Source: Planctomycetaceae bacterium (GTDB lineage: Bacteria > Planctomycetota > Planctomycetia > Planctomycetales > Planctomycetaceae). Taken from it: a stretch of 64,000 bases of DNA. The notes under the pieces were generated by a model. It was not told where the DNA came from. It made no database searches and was given only the letters and a program-made list of their open reading frames with translations. Positions 18,074 to 27,013 of this stretch are shown piece by piece (position 1 is the first letter of the stretch; each line of letters opens with the position of its first letter). The position numbers and the translations under genes were made by a program. The DNA lies in contig JANQRQ010000011.1 in the NCBI GenBank assembly GCA_028284485.1, forward strand, positions 86,284-150,283, read 5' to 3'.

Positions 18074-19336
18074 TCAATCACCTTCGGGAGGGAGCGGAAC
18101 CAACTGATCCTTTGGTTCGCCGTCATCCAAGACCGAATCGGAACCGACATGTTCGGGCGAGGATTGGTTCCGCGACAGGCGGGACACTCCACGATTTTCC
18201 AACACAAACTTGGCAGCGTCGCGGACTTCGTCGGCACTCAGTCGTCGCAAGTTCCCCAATTCCGTCAAAGGAGACAGGATGCGGACGGCTTGCCCGACGG
18301 TGCTTTCCAGCATGGCGATTTCCAGCAGATCGCGTCGGACTCCCTCAAGGGCGTGAACTCGAGTCTGGACTTCGGTTTGTAAGTCGGCCAGGATTTCCAG
18401 CGACATGACCGTATCTGCGAGGTTTTCAGTTTGGTCGGCGAGCTTGGATTCGATTTTGAGCAACGAATTCAAATTCTCATTGGCGGCGACAATGTCGGTT
18501 TGCTTTTCAGCAAGATTGTCCCGCATGTGAATTAGCATGCGGGCGTTCTCGTCGGCGGCCGCTGTCATTTCACCCTTCTCCACGACTTGATCGCGAATTG
18601 TCACGAGCCGATCCACAGCAGCAATGGCGGAGTCGACTTCGTCGCCTTCACGTGCAAGCGAATGGGTCATCTTCATAAGCCGGTTGAGATTGTTGCTGGC
18701 TTTGTCGATTTCGCCGAGTGCTGAAACGAACTCCGCACGTAATTCATTTAGCTTATTCAATGCGACCGTAGCCTGTTCAATATCATGATTCTGATCTTGA
18801 GCGCGGTTTTTCCAGTCGGACAGGTGGTCGAGAGCGACATTCGCGTCTGCCAATGTTGCTTGTTCATTGATGAGTCGATCCTGCAATGAAATCATCATAT
18901 CCAGTGACGAAGATGCCGGTGCCGACATGCCGCGTTGTTCCAGCAGACGGTTTTGCAACGACGAAAGACGATCGAGCGATGCAAAAGCGTTGGCTGTTTG
19001 GCCAGATTCTCGTTCGACGGCCCGGCGAAACTGCTGAATGGCATCGAGCGAAGTGCGGGCACTTTGGATTTGGCCCTGCTGAAGATTGATGGCTGAAAGC
19101 AGATTATTGGTTTCTGTGATCGATCCCTGCACACCAACCAGGCTGTGCATATCTTGCTCGACAGCAGCCAATTCCTGCTGCATCAGGTCCAGCTGACGCT
19201 CAATCGGAATGACGATTAGCGTGTACATTCCGGCGAAGCCGATCGCCAAACCCAGGAACATTTTCGTCCAGGTAAGCCTCTTGCCGCTGTATGTGCGATT
19301 TGTCTCGAGTCGGTGAGTCGTGCCTGAAATATGCAA
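18074..19336 (-). CDS. Membrane protein built of 24-residue helical repeats
   Basis: I do not recognise the family. A short cytoplasmic N-terminus is followed by one membrane segment (about residues 26-45). Residues 96-359 then divide without gaps into eleven 24-residue units, with a weaker twelfth at 72-95. Each unit has L at position 2, L/I/M at 5, L/I/M/F/W at 8, a mostly hydrophobic residue at 12, I/L/V at 19 and often A at 22. The tail (360-420) is polar. It is presumably a long rod projecting into the periplasm. The start is TTG, but GGAGG lies 7 bases upstream, so it is credible. An intrinsic terminator follows. Role unknown; a spacer, tether or envelope-spanning strut would fit the shape. 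Confidence 0.8.
   Translation of the reverse strand: MHISGTTHRLETNRTYSGKRLTWTKMFLGLAIGFAGMYTLIVIPIERQLDLMQQELAAVEQDMHSLVGVQGSITETNNLLSAINLQQGQIQSARTSLDAIQQFRRAVERESGQTANAFASLDRLSSLQNRLLEQRGMSAPASSSLDMMISLQDRLINEQATLADANVALDHLSDWKNRAQDQNHDIEQATVALNKLNELRAEFVSALGEIDKASNNLNRLMKMTHSLAREGDEVDSAIAAVDRLVTIRDQVVEKGEMTAAADENARMLIHMRDNLAEKQTDIVAANENLNSLLKIESKLADQTENLADTVMSLEILADLQTEVQTRVHALEGVRRDLLEIAMLESTVGQAVRILSPLTELGNLRRLSADEVRDAAKFVLENRGVSRLSRNQSSPEHVGSDSVLDDGEPKDQLVPLPPEGD
18260..19051 (-). repeat. Eleven in-frame 72-bp repeats (24 residues each)
   Basis: The protein units begin SLDAIQQF, SLDRLSSL, SLDMMISL, ALDHLSDW, ALNKLNEL, NLNRLMKM, AVDRLVTI, NARMLIHM, NLNSLLKI, SLEILADL and DLLEIAML. All are exactly 24 residues apart. 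DNA identity between units is low, so the period is kept by selection on the protein rather than by recent duplication. Confidence 0.85.
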
Positions 19337-19728
19337 GGTCCTACCTCCGTCAGAAGCGGTCGATCACAAGAACAGTCATTATGCGGACAGCCGGCACATC
19401 TTGCTCGGTTTGTGAGCTCTATGCGAAGCACCCACAGGACTCAATATCGCCACTTCTTGTGATCGGATTTCTTTCGAAAGGCGGCAATTCCGTGACATTC
19501 GTGGAATAGCAAATGAGTTCGTCGAAAATGAGGAACTTGCGGGTCGATTACGGTACGATTTGAATGATTCTACAGGTCGCGACAGATGCGGTTGGTGACG
19601 TCCGACCGTCCGCTTGCTCGCGACCGAGGGAAAGCGAGGAATGAACTGCCGTCCGATACTTGTTGGAATGAGCCGCGGTGCCGATCCCGAACAGCGACGC
19701 ATGTCTCCCAACGGAGAGATTCTTGAAA
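19337..19728. other. Divergent intergenic region, nothing recognised
   Basis: About 390 bases between the repeat protein (minus) and the acetyltransferase (plus). Only chance frames are visible. Confidence 0.5.
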
Positions 19729-20196
19729 ATGACCAAAGCGACCATTGAAGTGCGGCGTGCTCGCCTTGAAGACAGCAAGACCATTGCCGAATTCAATTCC
19801 CGCCTGGCGTGGGAGACTGAAGAAACGCGACTCGATCGGCAGACCATTCATGCCGGAGTCGTGTCATTATTGGAAGACCCGCGCAAGGGGCGGTATTTCG
19901 TGGCGTGTGTCGAAGACGCCGTGATCGGTCAGATCATGCACACCTGGGAATGGAGCGATTGGAGGAACGGCGAAATCTGGTGGCTGCAAAGCGTTTACGT
20001 CCTTCCGGAGTTTCGGAAACGTGGAGTCTTTCGCCAACTGTATCAGCACGTGCTCGACGAGGCGGAGCAAGATCCGCAGGTCGTGGGAATTCGGCTTTAT
20101 GTGGAATCGGAGAATCAACCGGCCCAGGGAACCTACAACCGGCTGGGAATGAACGACACCGGTTATATCGTATTTGAGCGACTGCTTGCCAATTGA
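19729..20196 (+). CDS. GNAT-family N-acetyltransferase
   Basis: 155 residues from the ATG at 19729, which has GGAGAG about 10 bases upstream; an earlier in-frame start lacks this. The GNAT fold is visible: IEVRRARLEDSKTIAEFN at the start, then WWLQSVYVLPEFRKRGVFRQL, the acetyl-CoA-binding motif A (R/Q-x-x-G-x-G/A), and the final strand VGIRLYVESENQPAQGTYNRLGM. The substrate cannot be predicted. It stands alone with repeat copy 4 just downstream. Confidence 0.9.
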   Translation: MTKATIEVRRARLEDSKTIAEFNSRLAWETEETRLDRQTIHAGVVSLLEDPRKGRYFVACVEDAVIGQIMHTWEWSDWRNGEIWWLQSVYVLPEFRKRGVFRQLYQHVLDEAEQDPQVVGIRLYVESENQPAQGTYNRLGMNDTGYIVFERLLAN

Positions 20197-20259
20197 TTGT
20201 GCGGCTAAGTCAATTAGTGTGTTCTGCACTCGAACCAAAGTCGACGACAGTGGCTTAAC

Positions 20260-20363
20260 GAGAGCTGTTTACTTTTTCATGTGGGCGTTTCTGGCTCGTG
20301 GGAGCTAGCAAACATCGAACAAAGCGCGATTATCGCGGGCACAAGTCAGCGTAATACGCTGTA
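20260..20363 (-). repeat. Dispersed intergenic repeat, copy 4
   Basis: On the + strand it reads GAGAGCTGTTTACTTTTTCATGTGGGCG... and ends AGCGTAATACGCTGTA. The orientation is reversed relative to copy 2, and so is that of the upstream gene (the acetyltransferase, + strand, stop at 20196). The same end therefore faces the gene's 3' end as in copies 2, 3, 5 and 6. Confidence 0.87.
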
Positions 20364-20448
20364 GAATTCGTATCGTCGGAAACGGGGAAGCGATGAATGT
20401 GTCGAATCTCAACGAGCCGGCAATGAGAACTCAGTAAGAGGCAAATCC

Positions 20449-21168
20449 ATGAACGCATCTGATGATTCCCAGATCTGGTTGCACAAGCATACCCGTCGTG
20501 AATTCCGCAACCGCATGAACGCCGGAGAGTTGAAAGCCTGTTTGATTCCCGTGGCAGCGACGGAACAGCATTTGGAACATCTTGCGATGGAACACGATTG
20601 GCGGAGCTGCCTTCACATCGCGGAGTTGGTTGCGCAACGATTGAGTCCCCGTGTTGTCGTTGCCCCCTCGATGAGCATCGGAATGAGTGAACACCACATG
20701 CGTCACATCGGTACGCTCAGCGCCCTGCCTGGAAGTTGGTTGGGGCTGCTGTTTGATACGATCCGTAGCATGAATCACGCTGGATTTACCAACATCCTTG
20801 TTCTCAATGGGCACGGTGGCAACATCGCTCCCTGCCAAGGCATTTGGTCGCAGTTCTTGCAGCGCTTGGAAATCAATTTGCAATTTCGGTCGTACTGGGA
20901 TTTTCTACCGGAAGATGTTGCCGAGGCCCATCTTAAGACGGGCCGCTGCCCGGGACACGCTCAGGAGTTTGAGACGGCTTTTGCGTTGGCTGCGTTTCCT
21001 GAAAACGTGCGTATGGATGCGATGGAAGATCAGGAGGATCGAGAACCGCTCTCGGCAACGGCAGAGGCCGGTGCGGCCATGATCGAATCAATTGTGGTGA
21101 ATGTATCGGACCATGTCGTTAGCATGATCGATGGCCGAAGCATCGCCGAAATCCCGCCGTTCCATTAA
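20449..21168 (+). CDS. Creatininase-family amidohydrolase
   Basis: 239 residues, the usual length. Metal-binding landmarks of the creatininase fold are visible: IPVAATEQHLEHLAMEHD (family pattern E-Q-H-x-x-H-L...D) near residue 30, SIGMSEHH near 80, NGHGGN near 120 and an acidic residue in HAQEFETAFAL near 170. The family hydrolyses cyclic or linear amides (creatinine, formamides in riboflavin or F420 synthesis, mycofactocin peptides). Nothing nearby fixes the substrate. AGAGG lies 7 bases before the ATG. Confidence 0.85.
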   Translation: MNASDDSQIWLHKHTRREFRNRMNAGELKACLIPVAATEQHLEHLAMEHDWRSCLHIAELVAQRLSPRVVVAPSMSIGMSEHHMRHIGTLSALPGSWLGLLFDTIRSMNHAGFTNILVLNGHGGNIAPCQGIWSQFLQRLEINLQFRSYWDFLPEDVAEAHLKTGRCPGHAQEFETAFALAAFPENVRMDAMEDQEDREPLSATAEAGAAMIESIVVNVSDHVVSMIDGRSIAEIPPFH

Positions 21169-21236
21169 TGTCACGCGCAAGCTCAGCCGGGTGATCCGAA
21201 CTTCAAGACCAAGTGATCGCCAGAGAGGCGGAAGCC

Positions 21237-22046
21237 TCATCTTCGAAGACCCGACTGCCAAACCTTCGCAGCACTCGGTGCCCTTGCAACTCCGCTCGAT
21301 TGCGAGTTCTGGCGACTGGATGGGCGACCGGCTGAACTTACGGGGCTGCTGCGATGACTTGATGCCGAACGATCCCTCGAAGGAACTGTCGTCCACGAGT
21401 CGTACCCGGTTGTGGCGGCATTTGCCTGGGTGCTGGCTTGGCGGGGCGCGGAGTTTCGTGCGACGTTGTTTTTGCTTTGGCTAACCGGAGCACTTTGAGT
21501 CGGCAAGGCGGCAGTTGCTTGTCGCGAGACAATATTCCAATCGGCCGCCAGTGATGAACAGGGATCACATACCGGAGCTTGCGCGATAACTGGTGTGGCG
21601 ACAGGGACATGTCGCACAGTTTGGACCGGGACCACCTGAGTCGAGACTTGTGGCACGCGTGTCGTCACCTGGTAAGGCACATTGCGGTAAGACGTTCGAT
21701 TCTGAATCTGCGTCTGGGCGACCTGCTTCTTGACCAACTTGGGTACCCAAACCGTTTGGTAACTTCCTTCGTCGACGGTGACCTCGCGGTACGTGGTTAC
21801 CGGGACCTTCTGCACGCAAGCTTCTTGCCGATATCGTGTTTCGGTGACATCGCGGTAGGTCGTCACCTGCTGCTGACGGTACTGCGTTTCGACAACGGGT
21901 TGCATTGTCACGCATTGCGCCTGGGGTTGCAGGCAGGGGTTGCAATGAACGGTGCCGACTTGCGTTAGAACCTGAGCATCGGCATGGATCGGGGCGGCGG
22001 TTCCAATTGCCAGCAAGGCGACGGTAGTCTGCAAAATCCTTATCAT
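21237..22046 (-). CDS. Secreted Tyr/Val/Thr-repeat protein with Cys pairs
   Basis: 269 residues from the ATG at 22046, which has GGAAGGG upstream and opens a clear signal peptide (MIRILQTTVALLAIGTAAPIHA). The mature part has a Cys pair CNPC, then repeats of the form TTYR[DE]VT and TRYRQ, VTTRVPQVSTQVV and a second Cys pair CDPC. The last third is Ser/Gln-rich and disordered. The repeats resemble Tyr-Thr-Val-rich (YTV-like) proteins known from planctomycete cell envelopes, but I cannot confirm membership. Export and cross-linking in the cell wall are inferred. Confidence 0.7.
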   Translation of the reverse strand: MIRILQTTVALLAIGTAAPIHADAQVLTQVGTVHCNPCLQPQAQCVTMQPVVETQYRQQQVTTYRDVTETRYRQEACVQKVPVTTYREVTVDEGSYQTVWVPKLVKKQVAQTQIQNRTSYRNVPYQVTTRVPQVSTQVVPVQTVRHVPVATPVIAQAPVCDPCSSLAADWNIVSRQATAALPTQSAPVSQSKNNVARNSAPRQASTQANAATTGYDSWTTVPSRDRSASSHRSSPVSSAGRPSSRQNSQSSGVARAPSAAKVWQSGLRR

Positions 22047-22603
22047 TACATTCAACCCTTCCAGCCTGCAAAACCAGTCAGAGTTTCCAATCGTCGCGCG
22101 ATCAATTGCAGGCAATATCGCCAGACGAAAATGTTTGACAATCCGATGCAAGCCAGCCGTTTGTGCGTCGCAATCAAACGGTGGAGGAGCCGGTCAAACG
22201 ATCCTCGCAATCGATATCGGCAATGGCTAGAAATTGCCGTCATTCCGATTTGTCGTCGCCGTCAGAATTCGAAATCAGCCAGTGCCTAATCAGCATATTC
22301 CGTGAGAGACGACGATCGATATTGTCGTTCATCTTCACTTGTTTGTTTCACTTCAACACCGATCGCTTGCGGTTCGGGGCACTCGGGGTGAGAATGCTGA
22401 TTCTACGGCGTGTTCGGCTGGTTGGTAATCGCGCCAATCGCGGTTTAGACGACGAATGGCCTTCTCTTGTCAACCAGCCCTGGCACCAAAGAGGAATAAA
22501 GAAACGGTCTTGGCATCTGTGTGGCGAGTTTGACGACCGTTAGTCCCAACTCCCGATCTGATTGCGGGGGTGGTTCCACGAGTTTTGAGAAAGCAGAGAT
22601 TAA
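22047..22603. other. Divergent intergenic region
   Basis: About 560 bases between the secreted repeat protein (minus) and the Dabb protein (plus). CGGCAAT and ATTGCCG (about 22219-22240) can pair around an 8-base loop. No gene is called. Confidence 0.5.
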
Positions 22604-22930
22604 ATGAGTGAAAACCAATCGTCCCCTTTGGCCCATAACGTTTATTTCACGCTGAAAGAAGATTCGCCTGATGCACGAGCTCATCTGATTTCCGAGTGCA
22701 AGAAGTATCTCAACGATCACCCCGGGATCGACTTTTTCGCGGTGGGGGCACTTGTCGATGATTTATCGCGGCCCGTCAACGTTCGCGATTTTCAAATTGG
22801 TTTGCACATCGTCTTCGACAGTCGCCAGGCGCACGACGACTATCAGGTGTCCGAAAAGCACGTTCAGTTCATCGAAAGTAACAAAGAGAGTTGGCAGCAG
22901 GTGCGCGTCTTTGACACGAATCTTTGTTAA
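22604..22930 (+). CDS. Dabb-family (dimeric alpha-beta barrel) protein
   Basis: 108 residues. The pattern HNVYFTLKEDSPDARAHLISECKKYL, then FFAVGALVDDLSRPVNVRDFQIGLHIVFDSRQAHDDYQVSEKHVQFI, is that of the stress-responsive alpha/beta barrel (Dabb) fold. Its members are small cytoplasmic dimers, usually of unknown substrate. It converges with the kinase gene ending at 22948, leaving 17 bases. Confidence 0.88.
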   Translation: MSENQSSPLAHNVYFTLKEDSPDARAHLISECKKYLNDHPGIDFFAVGALVDDLSRPVNVRDFQIGLHIVFDSRQAHDDYQVSEKHVQFIESNKESWQQVRVFDTNLC

Positions 22931-22947
22931 CGCGACTCAGGCGTTGC

Positions 22948-25614
22948 TCAATTCGGACCGAAGCGGGCGGGCGCTTGGGAGACGGCAGCTTCCGATGCGA
23001 GAGAATTCATACGCGACTGCAAGTAGGGAAAAAGTTCTTCTGCGGTAATATGCAGGTCGCGGTCTTCGTCGGCGCGACCGCTATAGGCGTCGATGATGGC
23101 TCGTGCAAAAAGCCCGACTCGCTCATCGGGAAGGCGTTGGCCGCGCTGATTCCTTTGGCTATTACCGATCGCGACGGTCGTTTTCAGCGATGTCGCAACG
23201 GATTGTAACATGTCCTCTGCCGAGGGCTGTCGGTCCAAATCCTGACCGGACCCCGAATGATTGCAGTCGAAGAGGAATGTCTTTGTGTTCGACGAGCATT
23301 GTTCGAGTTGTTCGACGAACCATTCAAGCGGGATGCCGGACTGTTCCATTTGATCCCAATTAAAGTCGCTGGCCGCCAGATAGACTCGGCCTTGAGAATC
23401 GGCATAGCCTTGCGTGCAAACGTAAACAACCAATTCGGTTTGGCTGCGTACTTGATCGAGCATGTCGGTGAATTGCTGCGTGACCGTTGATTTGTCCCCA
23501 TCGATCAGGACCAGCATGCGTTCGTTCTTGCAGGCGTATCGGTCTTCGAGAATTCCCGCGAAATCATTGACGTTGCGGGTGGCATAGGGAACGGGGCTCA
23601 GAAAACGATCTTGGAATGTCTGGTTTCCAATAACGATTGACCAACGATCATTGCGTTCGGGTCGGTTGGCATTAACGCCCGCTGCCAGGTAGGAATCGCC
23701 ATTCGAGCGGCTATAGGAAACATCGACGTTGTCGAATCGCCGCAGATCTTGTAACTCGACCTTGATATTGTTAATTCGAATATCGGTCAAAGGTGTTGCC
23801 GACATCGAAAGGCGTTGGCCATCCGGAGTCGAAACCACAAACATTTCGTTGGCTACTTGGACTTCATCAAGAACGCCGGACGTATTGATTTGGTCACGTG
23901 TGACCGTAATTTCTCGGATTTCCGTGTCGTAAAAAATTACAAGTCTGTCACCTAACGCCAGATCGTCCACTGGAATCTCTTCGATGTTGCCGTCCGCCAT
24001 GTTTCGCAGTTGCACACGGCAATCTTCGGCGATCTTTAATGTCGTGGCTTCGGCGTCGTCGCTGAGCCCGTAACCCAAAGTGAGTTCATTCTCCGAGACA
24101 TTCAGGCTCTCGAGAAAGCCGGTCATTTCCGTCATGCGCCGAATGCGCAGTTCGGTGATGGCGCGCTTCGAACCGCCTGGTGCCTCGACATGCTGTACTT
24201 CGACGTCGTCACCCGGTTCGACTTCGCGTAGTTCGAGTGTTTGCACTCCGTTGAGAACTAGTTTCGCCTGTTCAGGTACGGAAAGGGGGACATCGTCACG
24301 CGATTCACCCTCGTCGATAGCAATCACAACTTGACGATCGGGAAGGTTGATTTCGCGCACTCGTCCGGAGGAGACAACCGGTCGGGATGCGGTAATTGTA
24401 ATCGTCGCCTCACCCGCTTCGTTGAGTGATTTCTCAATTTCGAGGCGATCTCCGGGCAACAATTCCTGGACTAAGATGTTCTTGTCTTCATTCGTCAGGA
24501 AGATCCGTGGTCGGTCACCGACATCGAGAATGTCCGGGATTCCGTCCTGAAGATCTTCAATTCGGATCTGATTGCGATCAGCATAGACGTCGGTTACGAC
24601 CGCCAGGATCGTCGACTCTGCGTCATCGGGTGCGACGGAATCTCCACTCGGCAAGAACAGGGCGATTGCCGACAGAAGCAACGACGCGCAAAACGCAGAT
24701 ATCGCAATCATTCGCCGTTTTTTATCTTCGGGCGCAGCGGACTCGGTATCGTCCGATTTGGAAGCCTCTGGTTTCGATGGCGACTGGGCAGCTTTTTGAT
24801 CAACTTTGAGATCGACTAATGCCTCGTCGGCCGCTCGGTATCGTTTGGACTGATCCTTTTCCGTCAGCGTTTCGATAACGTGTGCCAAGTCTTCGGGGAC
24901 GCCTTGCAAAACCCGCGCAATTCGAGGGAGCTTACGGTCCGGTGCGGCTTGCCACATCATCCAAGCGACTTGTTGATTCCTACCGAATGCGCTTAAGCCC
25001 GGGAAAAGCGTCTCGAAGTTATCCCCGCACATCAGTTCGTAACTCGAGAATCCCAGGGAATACAAGTCGCTGGCAGGACCAACGTCGCCGAATTCGTCCG
25101 AAACGACTTCGGGAGCCATATACTTCGTCGTCCCTTTCAGCAAGCTCCCTTCGTCGTCGCTCACTCGTCGTGCTAAGCCAAAATCCCCAATTTTGATCCG
25201 TCGTCGGGCGTCGATCATCAAGTTTGTCGGCTTAATGTCGCCGTGGACGATCCCGCGGGCATGCAGGTACTTGAGCGCGCGCAGGCAGTGGGCGACGGTG
25301 GTGCGAAGCGAACGCAAGTCCATCGGGCGACCGTCCATTCGCTCGCTGAGGTTCGCTTGCATGAGCTCTGTCACCAGCCAGCCGCGGTCACGGACGATAT
25401 CGTAAACCGTGATGATATTCGGGTGTTGAAACGATGCCAGAAGCTGAGCCTCTTCCCAGTAGCGTTCGAGCTGAGCGGGATCGGCCAAGTATTGTTCGTG
25501 GATTTGTTTAATCGCCACTTCACGTTTGAGCTCGTTGTCCCGTGCGCGGTACACGGTTGCAAACGCACCCGTGCCTAACTTTTCCAACATTTCGTACCGC
25601 GAACTCGGCTTCAC
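22948..25614 (-). CDS. Ser/Thr protein kinase with an extracytoplasmic pseudo-caspase
   Basis: 888 residues. Kinase domain about 7-265: glycine loop GTGAFA, K36 in VAIK, catalytic loop HGDIKPTN (D126), DFG at 144-146 and APE at 167-169, so it is probably active. A membrane segment follows at about 301-321. Residues about 330-650 are repeated beta-rich modules of about 80 residues (each with a pattern like SGRVREINLPDRQVVIAID...VEPGDDVEV). Residues about 655-875 match the caspase (C14) fold: YATRNVNDFAGIL, VVYVCTQGYAD...YLAASDF, FLFDCNHSG. The catalytic His of SGHG is Gln735 and the Cys of DACHSG is Asn785 (a Cys sits one residue earlier), so proteolysis is unlikely. The GTG start has AGGAG 7 bases upstream. 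It is last in the Tad-like locus. Confidence 0.9.
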   Translation of the reverse strand: MKPSSRYEMLEKLGTGAFATVYRARDNELKREVAIKQIHEQYLADPAQLERYWEEAQLLASFQHPNIITVYDIVRDRGWLVTELMQANLSERMDGRPMDLRSLRTTVAHCLRALKYLHARGIVHGDIKPTNLMIDARRRIKIGDFGLARRVSDDEGSLLKGTTKYMAPEVVSDEFGDVGPASDLYSLGFSSYELMCGDNFETLFPGLSAFGRNQQVAWMMWQAAPDRKLPRIARVLQGVPEDLAHVIETLTEKDQSKRYRAADEALVDLKVDQKAAQSPSKPEASKSDDTESAAPEDKKRRMIAISAFCASLLLSAIALFLPSGDSVAPDDAESTILAVVTDVYADRNQIRIEDLQDGIPDILDVGDRPRIFLTNEDKNILVQELLPGDRLEIEKSLNEAGEATITITASRPVVSSGRVREINLPDRQVVIAIDEGESRDDVPLSVPEQAKLVLNGVQTLELREVEPGDDVEVQHVEAPGGSKRAITELRIRRMTEMTGFLESLNVSENELTLGYGLSDDAEATTLKIAEDCRVQLRNMADGNIEEIPVDDLALGDRLVIFYDTEIREITVTRDQINTSGVLDEVQVANEMFVVSTPDGQRLSMSATPLTDIRINNIKVELQDLRRFDNVDVSYSRSNGDSYLAAGVNANRPERNDRWSIVIGNQTFQDRFLSPVPYATRNVNDFAGILEDRYACKNERMLVLIDGDKSTVTQQFTDMLDQVRSQTELVVYVCTQGYADSQGRVYLAASDFNWDQMEQSGIPLEWFVEQLEQCSSNTKTFLFDCNHSGSGQDLDRQPSAEDMLQSVATSLKTTVAIGNSQRNQRGQRLPDERVGLFARAIIDAYSGRADEDRDLHITAEELFPYLQSRMNSLASEAAVSQAPARFGPN

Positions 25615-25867
25615 GTTCCGCTCCTGGTGTCGGTGTCATTCTGTCGCATGCTGCATTTTGATTCGCAGCGGGGCCGCATCTGCTCTCCTACTATTATGGC
25701 GAGCAATCTGCCCTGACAAAAGTGCTGGCTTTGGGGATTATTGTGCTCACTTGCCATCGATGCTGCACCCTAAAACCCTCTCCGAGCTACAACAATCGAC
25801 CGATTGGGATATTCCGGCAGGCGGAGAGGGATTGTACTCGATTTTCAGAAGCAACAGGTTGCCGCCC
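25615..25867. other. Spacer between the FHA gene and the kinase gene
   Basis: Together with repeat copy 5 this makes about 350 gene-free bases. The kinase ribosome binding site (AGGAG) lies at its left edge. Nothing else was recognised. Confidence 0.5.
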
Positions 25868-25972
25868 TGTAGCGTATGACGCTGACTTGAGGCCGCGACA
25901 ATCGAGTTGTGCTCTTTGATAGCTGGCTCAACTGAGCCAGAAACATCCACATGGAATCGTCAACCACCCTAG
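25868..25972 (+). repeat. Dispersed intergenic repeat, copy 5
   Basis: 105 bases, TGTAGCGTATGACGCTGA to CAACCACCCTAG, somewhat diverged. The TAG stop (25969-25971, minus strand) of the membrane FHA gene lies inside its CTAG end, as in copy 3. It separates that gene from the kinase gene and could end the transcript. Confidence 0.82.
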
Positions 25973-26883
25973 CGACTCAACAAAAGACCGATCAACTGTT
26001 TGAGCTTTTCATCGTCTTCGGGAGATCCCGTAATTCCCGTGTGCGGATTGATGTCCTCGGAATTGAGGATCCGGAGAACTGCCAGATAAGCATCCCGCTC
26101 CCCGGAATAGTCGCCCCGTGTGGCGTCACGCCGGGCATCACGCAGAAGTTGTTGATAGGGCAACAATTCGTCGGAATCAGAACCGTAAAACCGAACGATT
26201 TCGATTCGGGCCTGTGATCGATCCACAGGCGACGTCGTCGGACTCTCTAAGAAGAGTAACAATAAGCTACTTGCGAAACTGATCCCCAGGACGACATATA
26301 AGATAACCGCGCTTGAACCTTCGGACCGTTTTTCGACCGGTTTGCGAATCGAAGGTTCGATCAGGGATAGCTCGGGAAGTTCCCCGTCTTCACCGAGTTG
26401 AACGGTCGATTCTCCCGACGTATTCGTGATGAATTTCGCGACCTCACGAGTTGACTTACCGCCCGGACGTCGCCGACTTCGTTTCTTTCCTTTTCGGGGT
26501 GCCGGTGGCCTTTCCGTCTCTTTTCCGTTCGGTTGTTCGCCCGTATCGATCTGAACCGGGGCCGACGACTGATTGGCTTCGCCTTGATGGAACTCGAATG
26601 CCGTCCGTTTTCCCAGTCGAACCGTTCCACGGGATGGCAGCCAGACCCATCGTTCGGCAGGGATGACGCTACCATCGATTTCCACCGTCGACTCGATCGA
26701 TGTGTAAATGGCGTAGCGGTCGTTGCGGCGCACGATACTGGCCTGCCGATCGGCGAGCACCGTGTCTTCAAGAACGATTTGATTATCCGCGCTGCGGCCA
26801 ATGTGTACCAGATCGTCGGCAAGTTCAAACTCCTTGCCACGATCGGGGCCGGTTGTAAAGGTGATTTTTGCAGTCTCGGACAT
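25969..26883 (-). CDS. Membrane FHA-domain protein of the Tad-like locus
   Basis: 304 residues from the ATG at 26883; a GTG 13 codons upstream is possible, but the FHA domain begins right after the chosen start. The FHA domain (about 5-95) keeps HIGRSADNQIVLED, but the phosphothreonine-binding Ser/His pair is LADRQA, so binding may be altered. A basic Pro/Arg/Lys-rich linker follows (about 115-150), then one membrane segment (about 215-235, ILYVVLGISFASSLLLLFLE). The C-terminal part of about 70 residues is helical. It sits between the tadC gene and the kinase and is a candidate link between kinase and pilus machinery. Confidence 0.82.
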   Translation of the reverse strand: MSETAKITFTTGPDRGKEFELADDLVHIGRSADNQIVLEDTVLADRQASIVRRNDRYAIYTSIESTVEIDGSVIPAERWVWLPSRGTVRLGKRTAFEFHQGEANQSSAPVQIDTGEQPNGKETERPPAPRKGKKRSRRRPGGKSTREVAKFITNTSGESTVQLGEDGELPELSLIEPSIRKPVEKRSEGSSAVILYVVLGISFASSLLLLFLESPTTSPVDRSQARIEIVRFYGSDSDELLPYQQLLRDARRDATRGDYSGERDAYLAVLRILNSEDINPHTGITGSPEDDEKLKQLIGLLLSR

Positions 26884-27013
26884 AGAAACAGCGCCCGCGT
26901 TACATATTGCAGTCTGCGACACTCGAATCGAATCGATCCCACTTTGAAATCAGGGGTCGACCGGGTTGTTGGTTTCTTAACATCATTCGCCAGTATGTTC
27001 TCAAGACGCTGGG

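Noticed and set aside
22948..23700. Active caspase/metacaspase domain
   Set aside because: The His and Cys positions are Gln735 and Asn785 in an otherwise good alignment, so activity is not supported.
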